Shown here piece after piece: positions 1-7,105 of a stretch of DNA of 21,260 bases. The translations under genes were made by a program, and so were the position numbers. Positions within the stretch are counted from its first letter, which is position 1. The number at the start of each line of letters is the position of its first letter. Source of the DNA: CAYUCY01 sp964443525 (GTDB taxonomy: Bacteria > Pseudomonadota > Alphaproteobacteria > Caedimonadales > Caedimonadaceae); assembly GCA_964443525.1 (NCBI GenBank), contig CAYUCY010000023.1, forward strand, positions 1 to 21,260. Direction: 5' to 3'. The notes under the pieces were generated by a model. That model searched no databases. It was not told the DNA's origin and was given only the letters and a program-made list of their open reading frames with translations.

Positions 1-2
1 GC

Positions 3-2219
3 GTTAATTTGTATATGCAGCCCTCTCCCGGGGACGGAGATTGTTTCTTCTGGAGTCTTGACACAAATCGTGCCGACGCTGTGAAGCTTCTTAATCATCA
101 TCTCTTTAGCCCGGATGTACCAAATCTCCAACGGCAACGTTATATCAAGAAGCTTGCAAAAGGTCTTTATAATGAAATCTTTTTGGAAGATCTCCATAAA
201 GAGCTGAAGACAGGTGAGCTCGGGGACTTACTTCATCAACATAATGATCTGATCGAATTGCAAGGGCAGCTCGTCAATCAAGGGTGTGCCCTCTTGGGAA
301 TTGTCGGAGACAACCCATATACAGTTGAAGGGTTAGCTAATCTCTTGATGTATGGGGACAATGTAAATGAGGACGCCTTTACCGCGGGTGCTCTGCTTGT
401 TACGTTGCCTGATACAATCAAGAAGGCAGAGTTAGACTTAATGAACTGGTGTCGTCAGGAAACTAACCTTAAAAAATTTATTGATCTTGTCATTGGTGGA
501 GATGATTACATCGACGTTCACTGGAATCTTGGACGAATTCTGGGTGGGATTAGTGGTTATGAAGTTGCCATCTACGAGCAACTTGATGCTAATACCTTGA
601 AAGTAACGGTTAATGCTAAAGGACTTGGGAATCTTCCTGTCAAACACATCTTCTACAACGGACGTAATCACTTTGACAAACTGCTGACCAATCCCCAAGC
701 CATCGCTCTTCCCGAGATTGTATATGCGGAAGGAGAGTGGGTGACCATCGGCAGAAAGCCTGATAACAAAATAGACATTCCTGATGGCGTTTGGGATCCT
801 GTCAACAAGGCGCTTCAAGCTCTCAGATTGGGCTTTTTCGATGATGAGGAACTTTCTAAGAAAATTTTTGAATTAGACCGCGTTAAAAGCTTCGCAATTG
901 AGGAATTAAGAGAACCGTTCGATGACGAACTCCTTCGCTTTAGCAAACTCTTTCTCTCTGGCGAAATTCCTTATGGAGCACCTTATGAGGGTACGCGTAT
1001 GGCACTAAATCTTCAAAGAATTCTACTTGAAGATGGAGGATGGAAGTATTCAAGCCGCAAAGACATGCAGTCTAAACTTGATAAGGAACTCCAGAGATTA
1101 TTTGAAAATAATCTTGCTTATGCTCCTATGGTCAAAGAACTGAAAGATCTTCAGGCAGAAAAGGAGAAAAAAGCGAAAGAAGTTAACGAACAGGCAACAC
1201 CGTTGGTGATGGCGGACTATTTGATGTCTACTTTGGTTCAAGAAGGCGTCATCAAGCCTAACCAAATTCCGGGCATTCTAGAATTTTTGGGGAATGACGA
1301 AATGCCTCTCGTCAGGTTCTCGACAAAACTTTCCGCCAAGCAGCGTCTTGAGGCGATCCGAAAAATTGAGGCTGCCCAAGCGCAACAAAAGGACATGACA
1401 TTCTTCGTTGTGGCCGAGGACGGAAACATCCAGATGGCTCCCGATGAAAAGTCTCCCTTGAAAAAATTAGAGCTCATCCAAAAAGGTTTTGAGGATTGTC
1501 AGCTGAGAGAACCTGAGGACAAAGATATGGCCCTCATCGATGAAATCATCGATATAATAAATAATGGCGTCGGGAAAAACTTTGCCGAAATGACCAAGAG
1601 AGGTATTCTTGAACATGTTTATACGTGTAAATTCTTAATGGAAAGAAGAAAAGAAATTCTTGAAAAAAAACCTAACCGGTGTATGTACCCAAATGAGATC
1701 CAAGGGTTAAACTATCCATATCCTCACTATGCAATCATCCATTTTGAACTTTCTGACTCCAACAATAAGAATAATTGGGGATGGGGATATGATGGTATTC
1801 CTTTAGACAGAAGGCTCAATAACTTCCATAATGTGTTACTTATCTCCTATGAAAAGGCAAAGAAAAAAGGAGCCAAAGAATTAGAAGCCTTTTTAGGGCA
1901 AGCTTTTGGGGGCGTTTGCTTGGATAATAGGTCGGAAAAATTAATTGACTATGTCAACAAATATCTGGACGATAAAGTCTTTTTTGATTTTTCTGTAGAG
2001 GGAGCAAGTCTCGATGATCGCAATGGACCCTATGATAAGCTTTCTGAACACGTGAATCATCAATTATCCAATATTGCTAAAATAGGTGTAACAAAAGAAA
2101 ATATTAGAAACTATTTAAGAAAAAATGCTGATATCATCAGGATTGAAAAAGATAAGAAGTTAGATGATAAAGCAATCAATGCCTTCATTGAATTTTTCGA
2201 TAATGTGTTCGGCTTTTGA
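3..2219 (+). CDS. OTU-like cysteine protease (putative deubiquitinase effector), 5' end outside window
   Basis: Large protein whose N-terminus resembles the OTU cysteine-protease fold, a family that removes ubiquitin and is used by intracellular bacteria against host cells. Numbering from the TTG at base 9, GDGDCFF (8-14) matches the OTU catalytic-Cys block, with Cys12 and Asp9. NGRNHFDKLL (217-226) matches the C-terminal catalytic-His block, with His221. Between them, DDYIDVHWNL (165-174) followed by a GYEVAIYE strand fits the usual OTU core. The Cys-His distance of about 209 residues is long for OTU proteins and mostly helical in character. Residues 240-736 match nothing I recognise; a Lys/Glu-rich, probably coiled-coil stretch lies near 375-395. 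The frame is open to the window's left edge, and the catalytic Cys is too near the TTG/ATG candidates at 9 and 15, so the true start probably lies upstream. No signal peptide can be judged. OTU assignment is by motif only; the host-effector role is inference. Confidence 0.65.
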   Translation, partial: VNLYMQPSPGDGDCFFWSLDTNRADAVKLLNHHLFSPDVPNLQRQRYIKKLAKGLYNEIFLEDLHKELKTGELGDLLHQHNDLIELQGQLVNQGCALLGIVGDNPYTVEGLANLLMYGDNVNEDAFTAGALLVTLPDTIKKAELDLMNWCRQETNLKKFIDLVIGGDDYIDVHWNLGRILGGISGYEVAIYEQLDANTLKVTVNAKGLGNLPVKHIFYNGRNHFDKLLTNPQAIALPEIVYAEGEWVTIGRKPDNKIDIPDGVWDPVNKALQALRLGFFDDEELSKKIFELDRVKSFAIEELREPFDDELLRFSKLFLSGEIPYGAPYEGTRMALNLQRILLEDGGWKYSSRKDMQSKLDKELQRLFENNLAYAPMVKELKDLQAEKEKKAKEVNEQATPLVMADYLMSTLVQEGVIKPNQIPGILEFLGNDEMPLVRFSTKLSAKQRLEAIRKIEAAQAQQKDMTFFVVAEDGNIQMAPDEKSPLKKLELIQKGFEDCQLREPEDKDMALIDEIIDIINNGVGKNFAEMTKRGILEHVYTCKFLMERRKEILEKKPNRCMYPNEIQGLNYPYPHYAIIHFELSDSNNKNNWGWGYDGIPLDRRLNNFHNVLLISYEKAKKKGAKELEAFLGQAFGGVCLDNRSEKLIDYVNKYLDDKVFFDFSVEGASLDDRNGPYDKLSEHVNHQLSNIAKIGVTKENIRNYLRKNADIIRIEKDKKLDDKAINAFIEFFDNVFGF

Positions 2220-2240
2220 TTAGGTACTGTTAGCTAAAAT

Positions 2241-2282
2241 GAATCACCCCCGGCAAAGCCGGGGGCATTCAAAGCTTTTTTT
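2241..2282 (+). terminator. Probable terminator of the OTU-like gene
   Basis: A perfect 8-bp GC stem CCCCCGGC/GCCGGGGG (2247-2254 and 2258-2265) with an AAA loop is flanked by GAAT/ATTC, which extends the pairing. A run of seven T (2276-2282) follows, but about ten bases after the GC stem, so it is not a textbook intrinsic terminator. It lies 21 bases after the stop codon, which favours a terminator over a chance hairpin. Confidence 0.5.
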
Positions 2283-2305
2283 GCGATCCTTACGCCTCCT
2301 GGAAA

Positions 2306-2319
2306 GGCGCTGTTGCAAA
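2306..2319 (+). repeat. Sequence resembling an IS6/IS26-family terminal inverted repeat
   Basis: GGCGCTGTTGCAAA differs at one of 14 bases from the IS26 terminal repeat (GGCACTGTTGCAAA). No transposase and no matching opposite repeat (TTTGCAACAG-type) was seen in the window, so at most this is a solitary relic of an insertion or deletion event. A chance match cannot be excluded. Confidence 0.3.
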
Positions 2320-2324
2320 AAATT

Positions 2325-2586
2325 TTAAAGCGGCAAAGGAGGTACCGTCAAATTACTTTGAGAGAGCAATTCGCAAAAGTTAGTCACACCATCCACAAAA
2401 AATCCTTCTGCTTGCAAGCAGAAGAAAGCCGGCATAACGGGGCGTGGGTTGCTCTTTATAAACTCCCCAAATCAGACTTATAATTCCCATAAGCACCCAG
2501 GCAATCGAGTATGCATAGGATTCGACCATCGCCACCGATAATAATTTGAAGAGTCTACTTTTTCTATAGTGTCTCAGCCGTACTGC
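2325..2586 (-). pseudogene. Frameshifted C-terminal remnant of a DUF2339 membrane protein
   Basis: Read on the minus strand, the frame from 2586 to the stop at 2380-2382 contains VESYAYSIAWVLMGIISLIW, followed by a GVYKEQPTPRYAGFLLL segment. This has the character of the C-terminal membrane region of DUF2339 proteins: a YAYS-type helix start, a small-residue helix, a short charged loop, then RYAG-LLLL. Near 2410 similarity passes to another frame, which reads FFVDGVTN where the family usually has a KVFLxD-like segment and which stops at 2325-2327. The frame begins right after a stop (2587-2589), and nothing upstream continues it, so most of the gene (normally many hundreds of residues) is gone. 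It is a decayed fragment rather than a small gene. The family call rests on remembered pattern only. Confidence 0.5.
2392..2424 (-). terminator. Perfect 20-bp palindrome followed by a T run on the minus strand
   Basis: Bases 2405-2424 form a perfect 20-bp palindrome (CTTCTGCTTG and its complement). On the minus strand it is followed by GGATTTTTTG, which gives it the form of an intrinsic terminator. It lies inside the DUF2339 remnant at the point where the frame shifts, so it may be an accident of decay or the remains of an insertion site. Confidence 0.3.
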
Positions 2587-2613
2587 TCAAAAATTTTATT
2601 ATTGGCATATTTA

Positions 2614-2642
2614 TTGACATAAGTCTAGATTTAGATTATTAT
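2614..2642 (+). promoter_or_regulatory. Promoter of the antitoxin-toxin operon
   Basis: A perfect -35 box TTGACA (2614-2619) is followed, after 17 bases, by TATTAT (2637-2642), five of six matches to the -10 consensus. An alternative TATAAT at 2643-2648 would leave a 23-base spacer and is less likely. The first operator copy overlaps the spacer, so a bound repressor would block RNA polymerase. Confidence 0.65.
2622..2636 (+). promoter_or_regulatory. Operator copy 1 for the antitoxin
   Basis: AGTCTAGATTTAGAT contains the imperfect palindrome TCTAnnnnTAGA. It matches the copy at 2651-2665 at 13 of 15 bases and lies between the -35 and -10 boxes. The likely ligand is the Xre/MbcA-type antitoxin encoded just downstream, as in related autoregulated modules; binding is inferred. 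Confidence 0.55.
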
Positions 2643-2650
2643 TATAATAT

Positions 2651-2665
2651 AGTCTATATATAGAT
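2651..2665 (+). promoter_or_regulatory. Operator copy 2 for the antitoxin
   Basis: AGTCTATATATAGAT holds a perfect 12-bp palindrome TCTATATATAGA. It begins 29 bases after copy 1, in the same orientation, and would lie at or just after the transcription start. It ends two bases into the ATG at 2664, which argues against that ATG as the start. Confidence 0.55.
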
Positions 2666-2670
2666 GGAGG
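2666..2670 (+). promoter_or_regulatory. Ribosome binding site deciding the antitoxin start
   Basis: GGAGG lies five bases before the in-frame ATG at 2676. It would be inside the coding region if the ATG at 2664 were used, so 2676 is the better start. Confidence 0.6.
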
Positions 2671-2675
2671 ATGGC

Positions 2676-3077
2676 ATGCACAACAGACGCATAGAGGTCT
2701 ATAAAGCCTCCTCTCCAAATACCACGAGACCCATCCTAAAGGCGTTTTTTAACATCATGGACGCATGGGGGCTTTCAAATGATCAACAGATGAAGATTTT
2801 GGCCGTCCCAAGAGCAACCTTTTTTAAATGGAAAAAATATCTTGATGGAAATTTATCCCGAGATACTCTTGAAAGAATTTCATATATCTTTGGTATCTAT
2901 AAAGATCTTCAAATTCTTTTACCTGCGCCAGATGCAGCGGATAAATGGATTAAAAAGCCGAACGATGCGCCCATCTTCGGAGGGAAATCAGCTCTCGACA
3001 GAATTCTTTCAGGACATGTGGCCGATTTATATATTGTTCGTCAATATCTTGATTCGGAGAGGGGCGGATGGACATAA
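2676..3077 (+). CDS. Xre/MbcA/ParS-type antitoxin of a RES toxin system
   Basis: Antitoxin that should neutralise the RES toxin encoded next to it and repress the shared promoter. The middle (about residues 25-75, with DQQMKILAVPRATFFKWKK) looks like the Xre-type helix-turn-helix. The C-terminus FGGKSALDRILSG...LYIVRQYLDSERGGW is the typical toxin-binding domain (DUF2384, MbcA/ParS C-terminal). In solved family members the end of this domain plugs the toxin's NAD site. The length of 133 residues is normal. The ATG at 2676 is chosen because GGAGG precedes it; a frame from 2664 would add four residues. The gene overlaps the toxin start by ten bases, which implies translational coupling. Two palindromic operators flank its promoter. 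Confidence 0.88.
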   Translation: MHNRRIEVYKASSPNTTRPILKAFFNIMDAWGLSNDQQMKILAVPRATFFKWKKYLDGNLSRDTLERISYIFGIYKDLQILLPAPDAADKWIKKPNDAPIFGGKSALDRILSGHVADLYIVRQYLDSERGGWT

Positions 3078-3760
3078 GCATTCCTCCCCTCTCTCCCATT
3101 CAATGGAACAAATGTTGGCGAATTATCCCCAGTTGCTTTCCTACCATTGACCTCTTTGAAAGGATTGCACCGAAGGAAGACCGGGAGCTCATAGCCGAAG
3201 TCGAAAGTCTTACAAACGAAAGGCTTAGAGACGAGAGAGGCGATATCTCACTCGTACCGGGAGAAGATCGAGTCTCAGGCCCGGGAACCAGTTTTATCAT
3301 GGCTCCTTTTACGCATCTTAATCCGCAAGGAAGTAGATTTAGTGATGGTACTTGGGGAGTTTATTATGCTTCTGATAATCTCCAAACAGCAATTGCTGAA
3401 ACAAAATTTCATCGTGAGAAATTTATGAAAGCCACTGCTGAACCTCCCATGCACTTGGATATGAGAGTATTGGTTGCCAGAGTTAAGGCGGAACTCCATG
3501 ACATTCGGGGCTCTTCTTACATAAAAACTCCCCTTTATGACGCCGACTCATATTCTGCATCTCAGGTGATGGCAAAACAGCTCAAAAAAATTAATTCTAA
3601 CGGAATCATTTATATAAGTGTACGAGACACAAAAGGTCAGAATGTTGCCCTTTTCAAACCGAAGGTCATTTCCGGTGTCACTCAAGAAAGACACCTGGAG
3701 TACGTATGGGACGGGAACTCTATATCATCTATATTTGAGAAAACTCTTCTCAGGAATTAA
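3068..3760 (+). CDS. RES-domain toxin (NAD+-consuming family)
   Basis: Toxin half of the module. RES toxins act on NAD+, as phosphorylases that deplete it (MbcT) or as ADP-ribosyltransferases (ParT), and stop growth when free of antitoxin. The residues that name the family are visible: Arg90 in GSRFSDGTWGVYYASD, Glu111 in TAIAETKF and Ser184 in GIIYISVRD. Tyr100 lies in the usual aromatic position. All are in the expected order and the frame is uninterrupted, so the toxin looks functional. The start ATG at 3068 lies inside the last codons of the antitoxin, with GAGAGG-type purines before it. Length (230) is within the family range. Whether the activity is phosphorylase or transferase cannot be told from sequence alone. 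No terminator is obvious before the convergent acetyltransferase gene 70 bases on. Confidence 0.88.
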   Translation: MDISIPPLSPIQWNKCWRIIPSCFPTIDLFERIAPKEDRELIAEVESLTNERLRDERGDISLVPGEDRVSGPGTSFIMAPFTHLNPQGSRFSDGTWGVYYASDNLQTAIAETKFHREKFMKATAEPPMHLDMRVLVARVKAELHDIRGSSYIKTPLYDADSYSASQVMAKQLKKINSNGIIYISVRDTKGQNVALFKPKVISGVTQERHLEYVWDGNSISSIFEKTLLRN

Positions 3761-3829
3761 GCGAAAAAAAGATGAAACGATGCTGAAAAATTTGGCACTC
3801 TTTACACCGATACCACTGTTTTCTTTGGC

Positions 3830-4270
3830 TTACGGCTTTCGGATCATCTCGAGATGAGGAATGCCTGCTTCGAGATATTCCTTTGACATGACTTTGAATC
3901 CGTACTTCTCGTAAAGAGGCACGATATAGGATTGAGATGAAATTTTGATCGCGCTGTCAGGGAAAAGAGTTGAAATGGCCTTTAGAGTTTCTTCCAGCAA
4001 GAACCGGCCTATTTTTTGCCCTCTCGCTTCAGGTGCTACAACGACACGACCGAACTTGATATAACCGTCATGATCGGGTGAGAAAAATCGAGCATAGGCG
4101 AGAATCTCGAACTCTTCTTTCCCAAAAACGTGATAAGCCTTCAAATCCTTAAAATCGAAATCCGCTTCATCACATTTCTGCTCAAGCGTAAAAACGCGTT
4201 CTCTTAAGGCTAGAATTCTGTAGAGATCCTCAGGAGACAACTCTGAAAAGGAGCGAACACACCATTGCAT
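3830..4270 (-). CDS. elaA: ElaA-family GNAT N-acetyltransferase
   Basis: Predicted acetyl-CoA-dependent N-acetyltransferase of the small ElaA type; the substrate of this family is not well defined. The N-terminal part (LYRILALRERVFTLEQKC, from residue 16) is the typical ElaA opening. GRVVVAPEARGQKIGRFLLE (74-93) is the acetyl-CoA pyrophosphate-binding motif A, with the Q/RGxxIG core intact. PLYEKYGFKVMSKEYLEAGIPHLEM near the end is the characteristic C-terminus, in which YEKYGF and GIPH are conserved. Length of 146 matches the family. It converges on the toxin gene and diverges from the PhzF-family gene over 80 bases. Confidence 0.85.
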   Translation of the reverse strand: MQWCVRSFSELSPEDLYRILALRERVFTLEQKCDEADFDFKDLKAYHVFGKEEFEILAYARFFSPDHDGYIKFGRVVVAPEARGQKIGRFLLEETLKAISTLFPDSAIKISSQSYIVPLYEKYGFKVMSKEYLEAGIPHLEMIRKP

Positions 4271-4286
4271 TTCTTTTTATCTCTTA

Positions 4287-4318
4287 TTGACATTTCGTTA
4301 ATTATATTTCCTTATAAA
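4287..4318 (+). promoter_or_regulatory. Possible promoter of the PhzF-family gene
   Basis: TTGACA (4287-4292) is followed by TATAAA (4313-4318), but the spacer of 20 bases is longer than ideal. It sits in the divergent gap upstream of the gene starting at 4351. Confidence 0.3.
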
Positions 4319-4350
4319 GCACAAGCTCTTTTAAAGGAAAGAGAAAAGAG

Positions 4351-5172
4351 ATGAAAGTTTGGACCGTCGATGCCTTTACCGATGTTCCCTTTAAAGGGAA
4401 CCCGGCAGCAGTAACGCTCGTGGACGAGTTTCCTGAAGATCCTCTATGTCTTCAAATATCCGGAGAGCTTAACTTATCGGAAACGGCTTTTCTAAAACCT
4501 CTCTCTCAAAACTGCTATAGGATAAGGTGGTTCACACCTAAAATGGAGGTAAATCTTTGCGGCCACGCAACTCTTGCGGCAGCCCACATCCTCTTTTCAG
4601 AAAAGCTGATCGAGGGAAATACGATCTTTTTTGAGTCTTTAAGCGGCCCTCTTAAGGTAATACAAAAGGAAAGGGGGCGCTATATGCTTGATTTTCCTCT
4701 TCAACCGATCGGTAATCCTCTTTCCCCTGAGCCTTTCAGAAAAATCTTTGGCCCTTGGGTGAAAACTGTTGTTCAAGCTTTTGATGATGTCATTGCTGAG
4801 GTAGAGGACTTTGAACTTCTGAAAGCGGGCATTTTTGATACTTCAAAAATTGAGGAAATTGAAGTTCGCGGTGTCATCCTCACAGCTATAGGGGATGAGA
4901 GTTATGATTTTTATTCACGATTTTTTGCGCCCAAAGTCGGTGTGCCGGAAGATCCCGTTACGGGATCCGCGCATTGTAAACTCGCAGATTACTGGCAGAA
5001 AAAGTTAGGTAAAAAACAATTTAAGGCTTATCAAGCGTCCCGGCGGGGCGGTGAATTAGACCTTGAAATTCAAGGCGATCGGCTTCATATCACCGGATCT
5101 GCTATTACAATGCTAACGGGAAACTTGGCTGTGCCTTGCTCAACGAAAGCTAGACTTTCTCATGTTTTGTAG
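4351..5172 (+). CDS. PhzF/YddE-family isomerase-like protein
   Basis: Member of the PhzF superfamily, whose fold resembles diaminopimelate epimerase. PhzF itself isomerises a phenazine precursor, but most members have unknown substrates and no phenazine genes are near. The start KVWTVDAFTDVPFKGNPAAV (residues 2-21) is the family signature. The catalytic glutamate is Glu44 in NLSETAFL. FTPKMEVNLCGHATLAAAH is the central glycine/histidine motif, and VPEDPVTGSAHC is the second-domain motif. All are intact, and the length of 273 is typical. It starts at ATG 4351 after a purine-rich GGAAAGAG stretch. RNase J follows after 51 bases in the same direction and may be co-transcribed. Confidence 0.87.
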   Translation: MKVWTVDAFTDVPFKGNPAAVTLVDEFPEDPLCLQISGELNLSETAFLKPLSQNCYRIRWFTPKMEVNLCGHATLAAAHILFSEKLIEGNTIFFESLSGPLKVIQKERGRYMLDFPLQPIGNPLSPEPFRKIFGPWVKTVVQAFDDVIAEVEDFELLKAGIFDTSKIEEIEVRGVILTAIGDESYDFYSRFFAPKVGVPEDPVTGSAHCKLADYWQKKLGKKQFKAYQASRRGGELDLEIQGDRLHITGSAITMLTGNLAVPCSTKARLSHVL

Positions 5173-5223
5173 CGTATGATTTCTTTTAAGATTAAAATAA
5201 AAACGTAGAATAGAAATAAATAT

Positions 5224-6891
5224 ATGAAAGAAAAAATTAATAAATCAAATACTTCTCCTCTCTTTTTTCTCCCTTTGGGAGGCTGCAACGAAATCGGGAT
5301 GAATTTAAACCTTTACGGTTTTCAAGGAAAATGGCTGATGATCGATTGCGGAGTCAGCTTTGAGGACAAACTCGGCGTTGATGTGGTGATGCCGGATACG
5401 ACCTTTATCGAAGAAAAACGTAAAGATTTGATAGCCCTCGTTCTCACTCATGCCCATGAAGATCATATCGGTGCCGTGCCTTATCTTTGGGAACGGTTTC
5501 AGTGTCCGGTTTTTGCGACGCCTTTCTGCTTAAGAATTGTTAAGAATAAGCTCGAAGAAGCAGGGCTCTTGGGACAAGTACCCCTTCATGAAGTTCCTTT
5601 GGGCGGGAAAATAAAGCTTCCTCCTTTTGATGTAGAATTTCTGACTTTAACCCATTCGATTCCGGAGCCGAATGCACTGGTGATCAGGGCAGGGGAGCAT
5701 AAGGTCCTTCATACGGGGGACTGGAAACTGGATCCCGACCCGCTTGTGGGGAACTCGGCCGAAATCAAACGTCTTAAAACCTTAGGCCAAGAAGGTGTCA
5801 CGGCACTCGTTTGTGATTCAACAAACGTGTTTGTGGAAGGGAGAACAGGATCAGAAGCCTCCGTTCGCGAAAAATTGATTGATGTCGTGAAGAAAACGCA
5901 CTCGGGCCGTATTATTATTGCTTGTTTCGCGAGCAATATTGCAAGACTCGAGACTTGTCTTGTTGCTGCCAGAGAAAGCGGCCGAAAGGCAGCGCTTGCC
6001 GGTCGCTCTCTCGTGCGGATGGATCAGGCGGCACGGGAGACCGGGTATATTAAAGGGTTTCCACCTTTCTTCTCGGAAGAAGAAGCGGCAGAGATGGCGC
6101 GGGATGAAACCTTCCTCATTTGCACCGGGTCCCAAGGAGAGCCCAGATCTGCTTTGGCGAGAATCGCTTATGGTAATCACCCTCGACTCAAATTATCCGC
6201 GGGAGACACTGTTATCTTTTCAGCGCGTATGATTCCCGGAAATGAAGAACCGATTACGCGTCTTCAGGAAGCCTTGATTGAACAGGGAATCACCGTGATT
6301 CGGGGAGAAGATATGGAGAATATTCACGTCTCCGGGCACCCTGCCAGGGATGAGCTCAAGGATATGTATGCGTGGGTTAAACCCAAAATTTCCATCCCCG
6401 TCCACGGAGAACCTGCCTTTTTAAGGGCTCATGCTAAATTGGCTTTGGAATGCGGTGCGGAGCGGACAATTATTGCGCGAAACGGCTCTCTGCTGAAAAT
6501 CGAAAATGATGAAATCGACTATCATGAAGAAGTAACTTCGGGTCGATATGCCCTTGACGGAAATCGTGTCGTTCCCATGTTTTCTGAGCAAATGAAAGGG
6601 CGCGTCAAGCTGATGTCAGCTGGTGTCGTTTTCGTGACCCTGATGTTTGACAAAAACCACCGGTTGCGTCAATCTCCTCTCATTTCACAGGTAGGCGCCC
6701 TTGAAGAAGGGCAGGAGGATGAACTCATTCCGATCCTTCAAGAGGCTCTTACCGAAGCCCTTCAAGAGCTGGATCGGGAACTCCTCAAGAAAAGCCACGT
6801 TGTGGAGGAGGTCGCACGGGTGACTGTGAGACGAACCCTTAATGCCTTAAGAGGAAAAAAAACCGTCGTTATGGTTCATATGACGAGTTAA
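5224..6891 (+). CDS. rnj: Ribonuclease J
   Basis: Metallo-beta-lactamase/beta-CASP ribonuclease with 5'-3' exo- and endonuclease activity in mRNA turnover and rRNA maturation; in alphaproteobacteria it exists beside RNase E. LPLGGCNEIGMN (17-28) is the RNase J opening. The zinc motif HAHEDH is at 76-81, HTGDWKLDP holds a further metal ligand, and STNVFVEGRTGSE is the family's Ser/Thr-rich segment. The beta-CASP part contains CTGSQGEPRSAL, and SGHPARDELKDMYAWVKP plus PVHGEPAFLRAHAKLA supply the late ligands. The length of 555 is normal. The ATG at 5224 has no clear Shine-Dalgarno sequence in its AT-rich leader, so it may rely on weak or coupled initiation. No hairpin terminator follows. Confidence 0.95.
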   Translation: MKEKINKSNTSPLFFLPLGGCNEIGMNLNLYGFQGKWLMIDCGVSFEDKLGVDVVMPDTTFIEEKRKDLIALVLTHAHEDHIGAVPYLWERFQCPVFATPFCLRIVKNKLEEAGLLGQVPLHEVPLGGKIKLPPFDVEFLTLTHSIPEPNALVIRAGEHKVLHTGDWKLDPDPLVGNSAEIKRLKTLGQEGVTALVCDSTNVFVEGRTGSEASVREKLIDVVKKTHSGRIIIACFASNIARLETCLVAARESGRKAALAGRSLVRMDQAARETGYIKGFPPFFSEEEAAEMARDETFLICTGSQGEPRSALARIAYGNHPRLKLSAGDTVIFSARMIPGNEEPITRLQEALIEQGITVIRGEDMENIHVSGHPARDELKDMYAWVKPKISIPVHGEPAFLRAHAKLALECGAERTIIARNGSLLKIENDEIDYHEEVTSGRYALDGNRVVPMFSEQMKGRVKLMSAGVVFVTLMFDKNHRLRQSPLISQVGALEEGQEDELIPILQEALTEALQELDRELLKKSHVVEEVARVTVRRTLNALRGKKTVVMVHMTS

Positions 6892-6925
6892 CCTCTTAAA
6901 AATGTGTTTCTTTATATACACCCTC

Positions 6926-6953
6926 TTGACGAGCCAATTTTAAATTTTATACT
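6926..6953 (+). promoter_or_regulatory. Promoter of the peptide transporter gene
   Basis: TTGACG (6926-6931) and TATACT (6948-6953) are separated by 16 bases, each five of six to consensus. Transcription would start near 6960 and leave an untranslated leader of about 145 bases. I see only a small GTGCC/GGCAC hairpin (7018-7031) in that leader and no riboswitch I recognise. Confidence 0.5.
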
Positions 6954-7105
6954 AATTTTATGAGTTACAAAAAAGCTGACCTTTTCTTCATCCCCATAAG
7001 CCGCCGCTCAAAGAAGCGTGCCTGATGGCACACACATATTCATTCCCCAAGCATTTTTTTATTAGTTTTTTTTAGATTTAACCTTAAAATTAAGGATTTA
7101 TTAAG

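Noticed and set aside
438..818. Minus-strand open frame opposite the OTU-like domain
   Set aside because: Overlaps the His block of the plus-strand protein and shows no domain or start signal.
2643..2648. Perfect TATAAT as the -10 box of the antitoxin promoter
   Set aside because: It lies 23 bases after TTGACA, too far; TATTAT at 17 bases fits better.
4351..5172. Phenazine biosynthesis by the PhzF-like gene
   Set aside because: No other phz genes are nearby, and most members of this superfamily have unrelated or unknown functions.
6954..7105. Riboswitch or small RNA in the leader of the peptide transporter
   Set aside because: Only one short five-bp hairpin is visible and no conserved riboswitch core was recognised.
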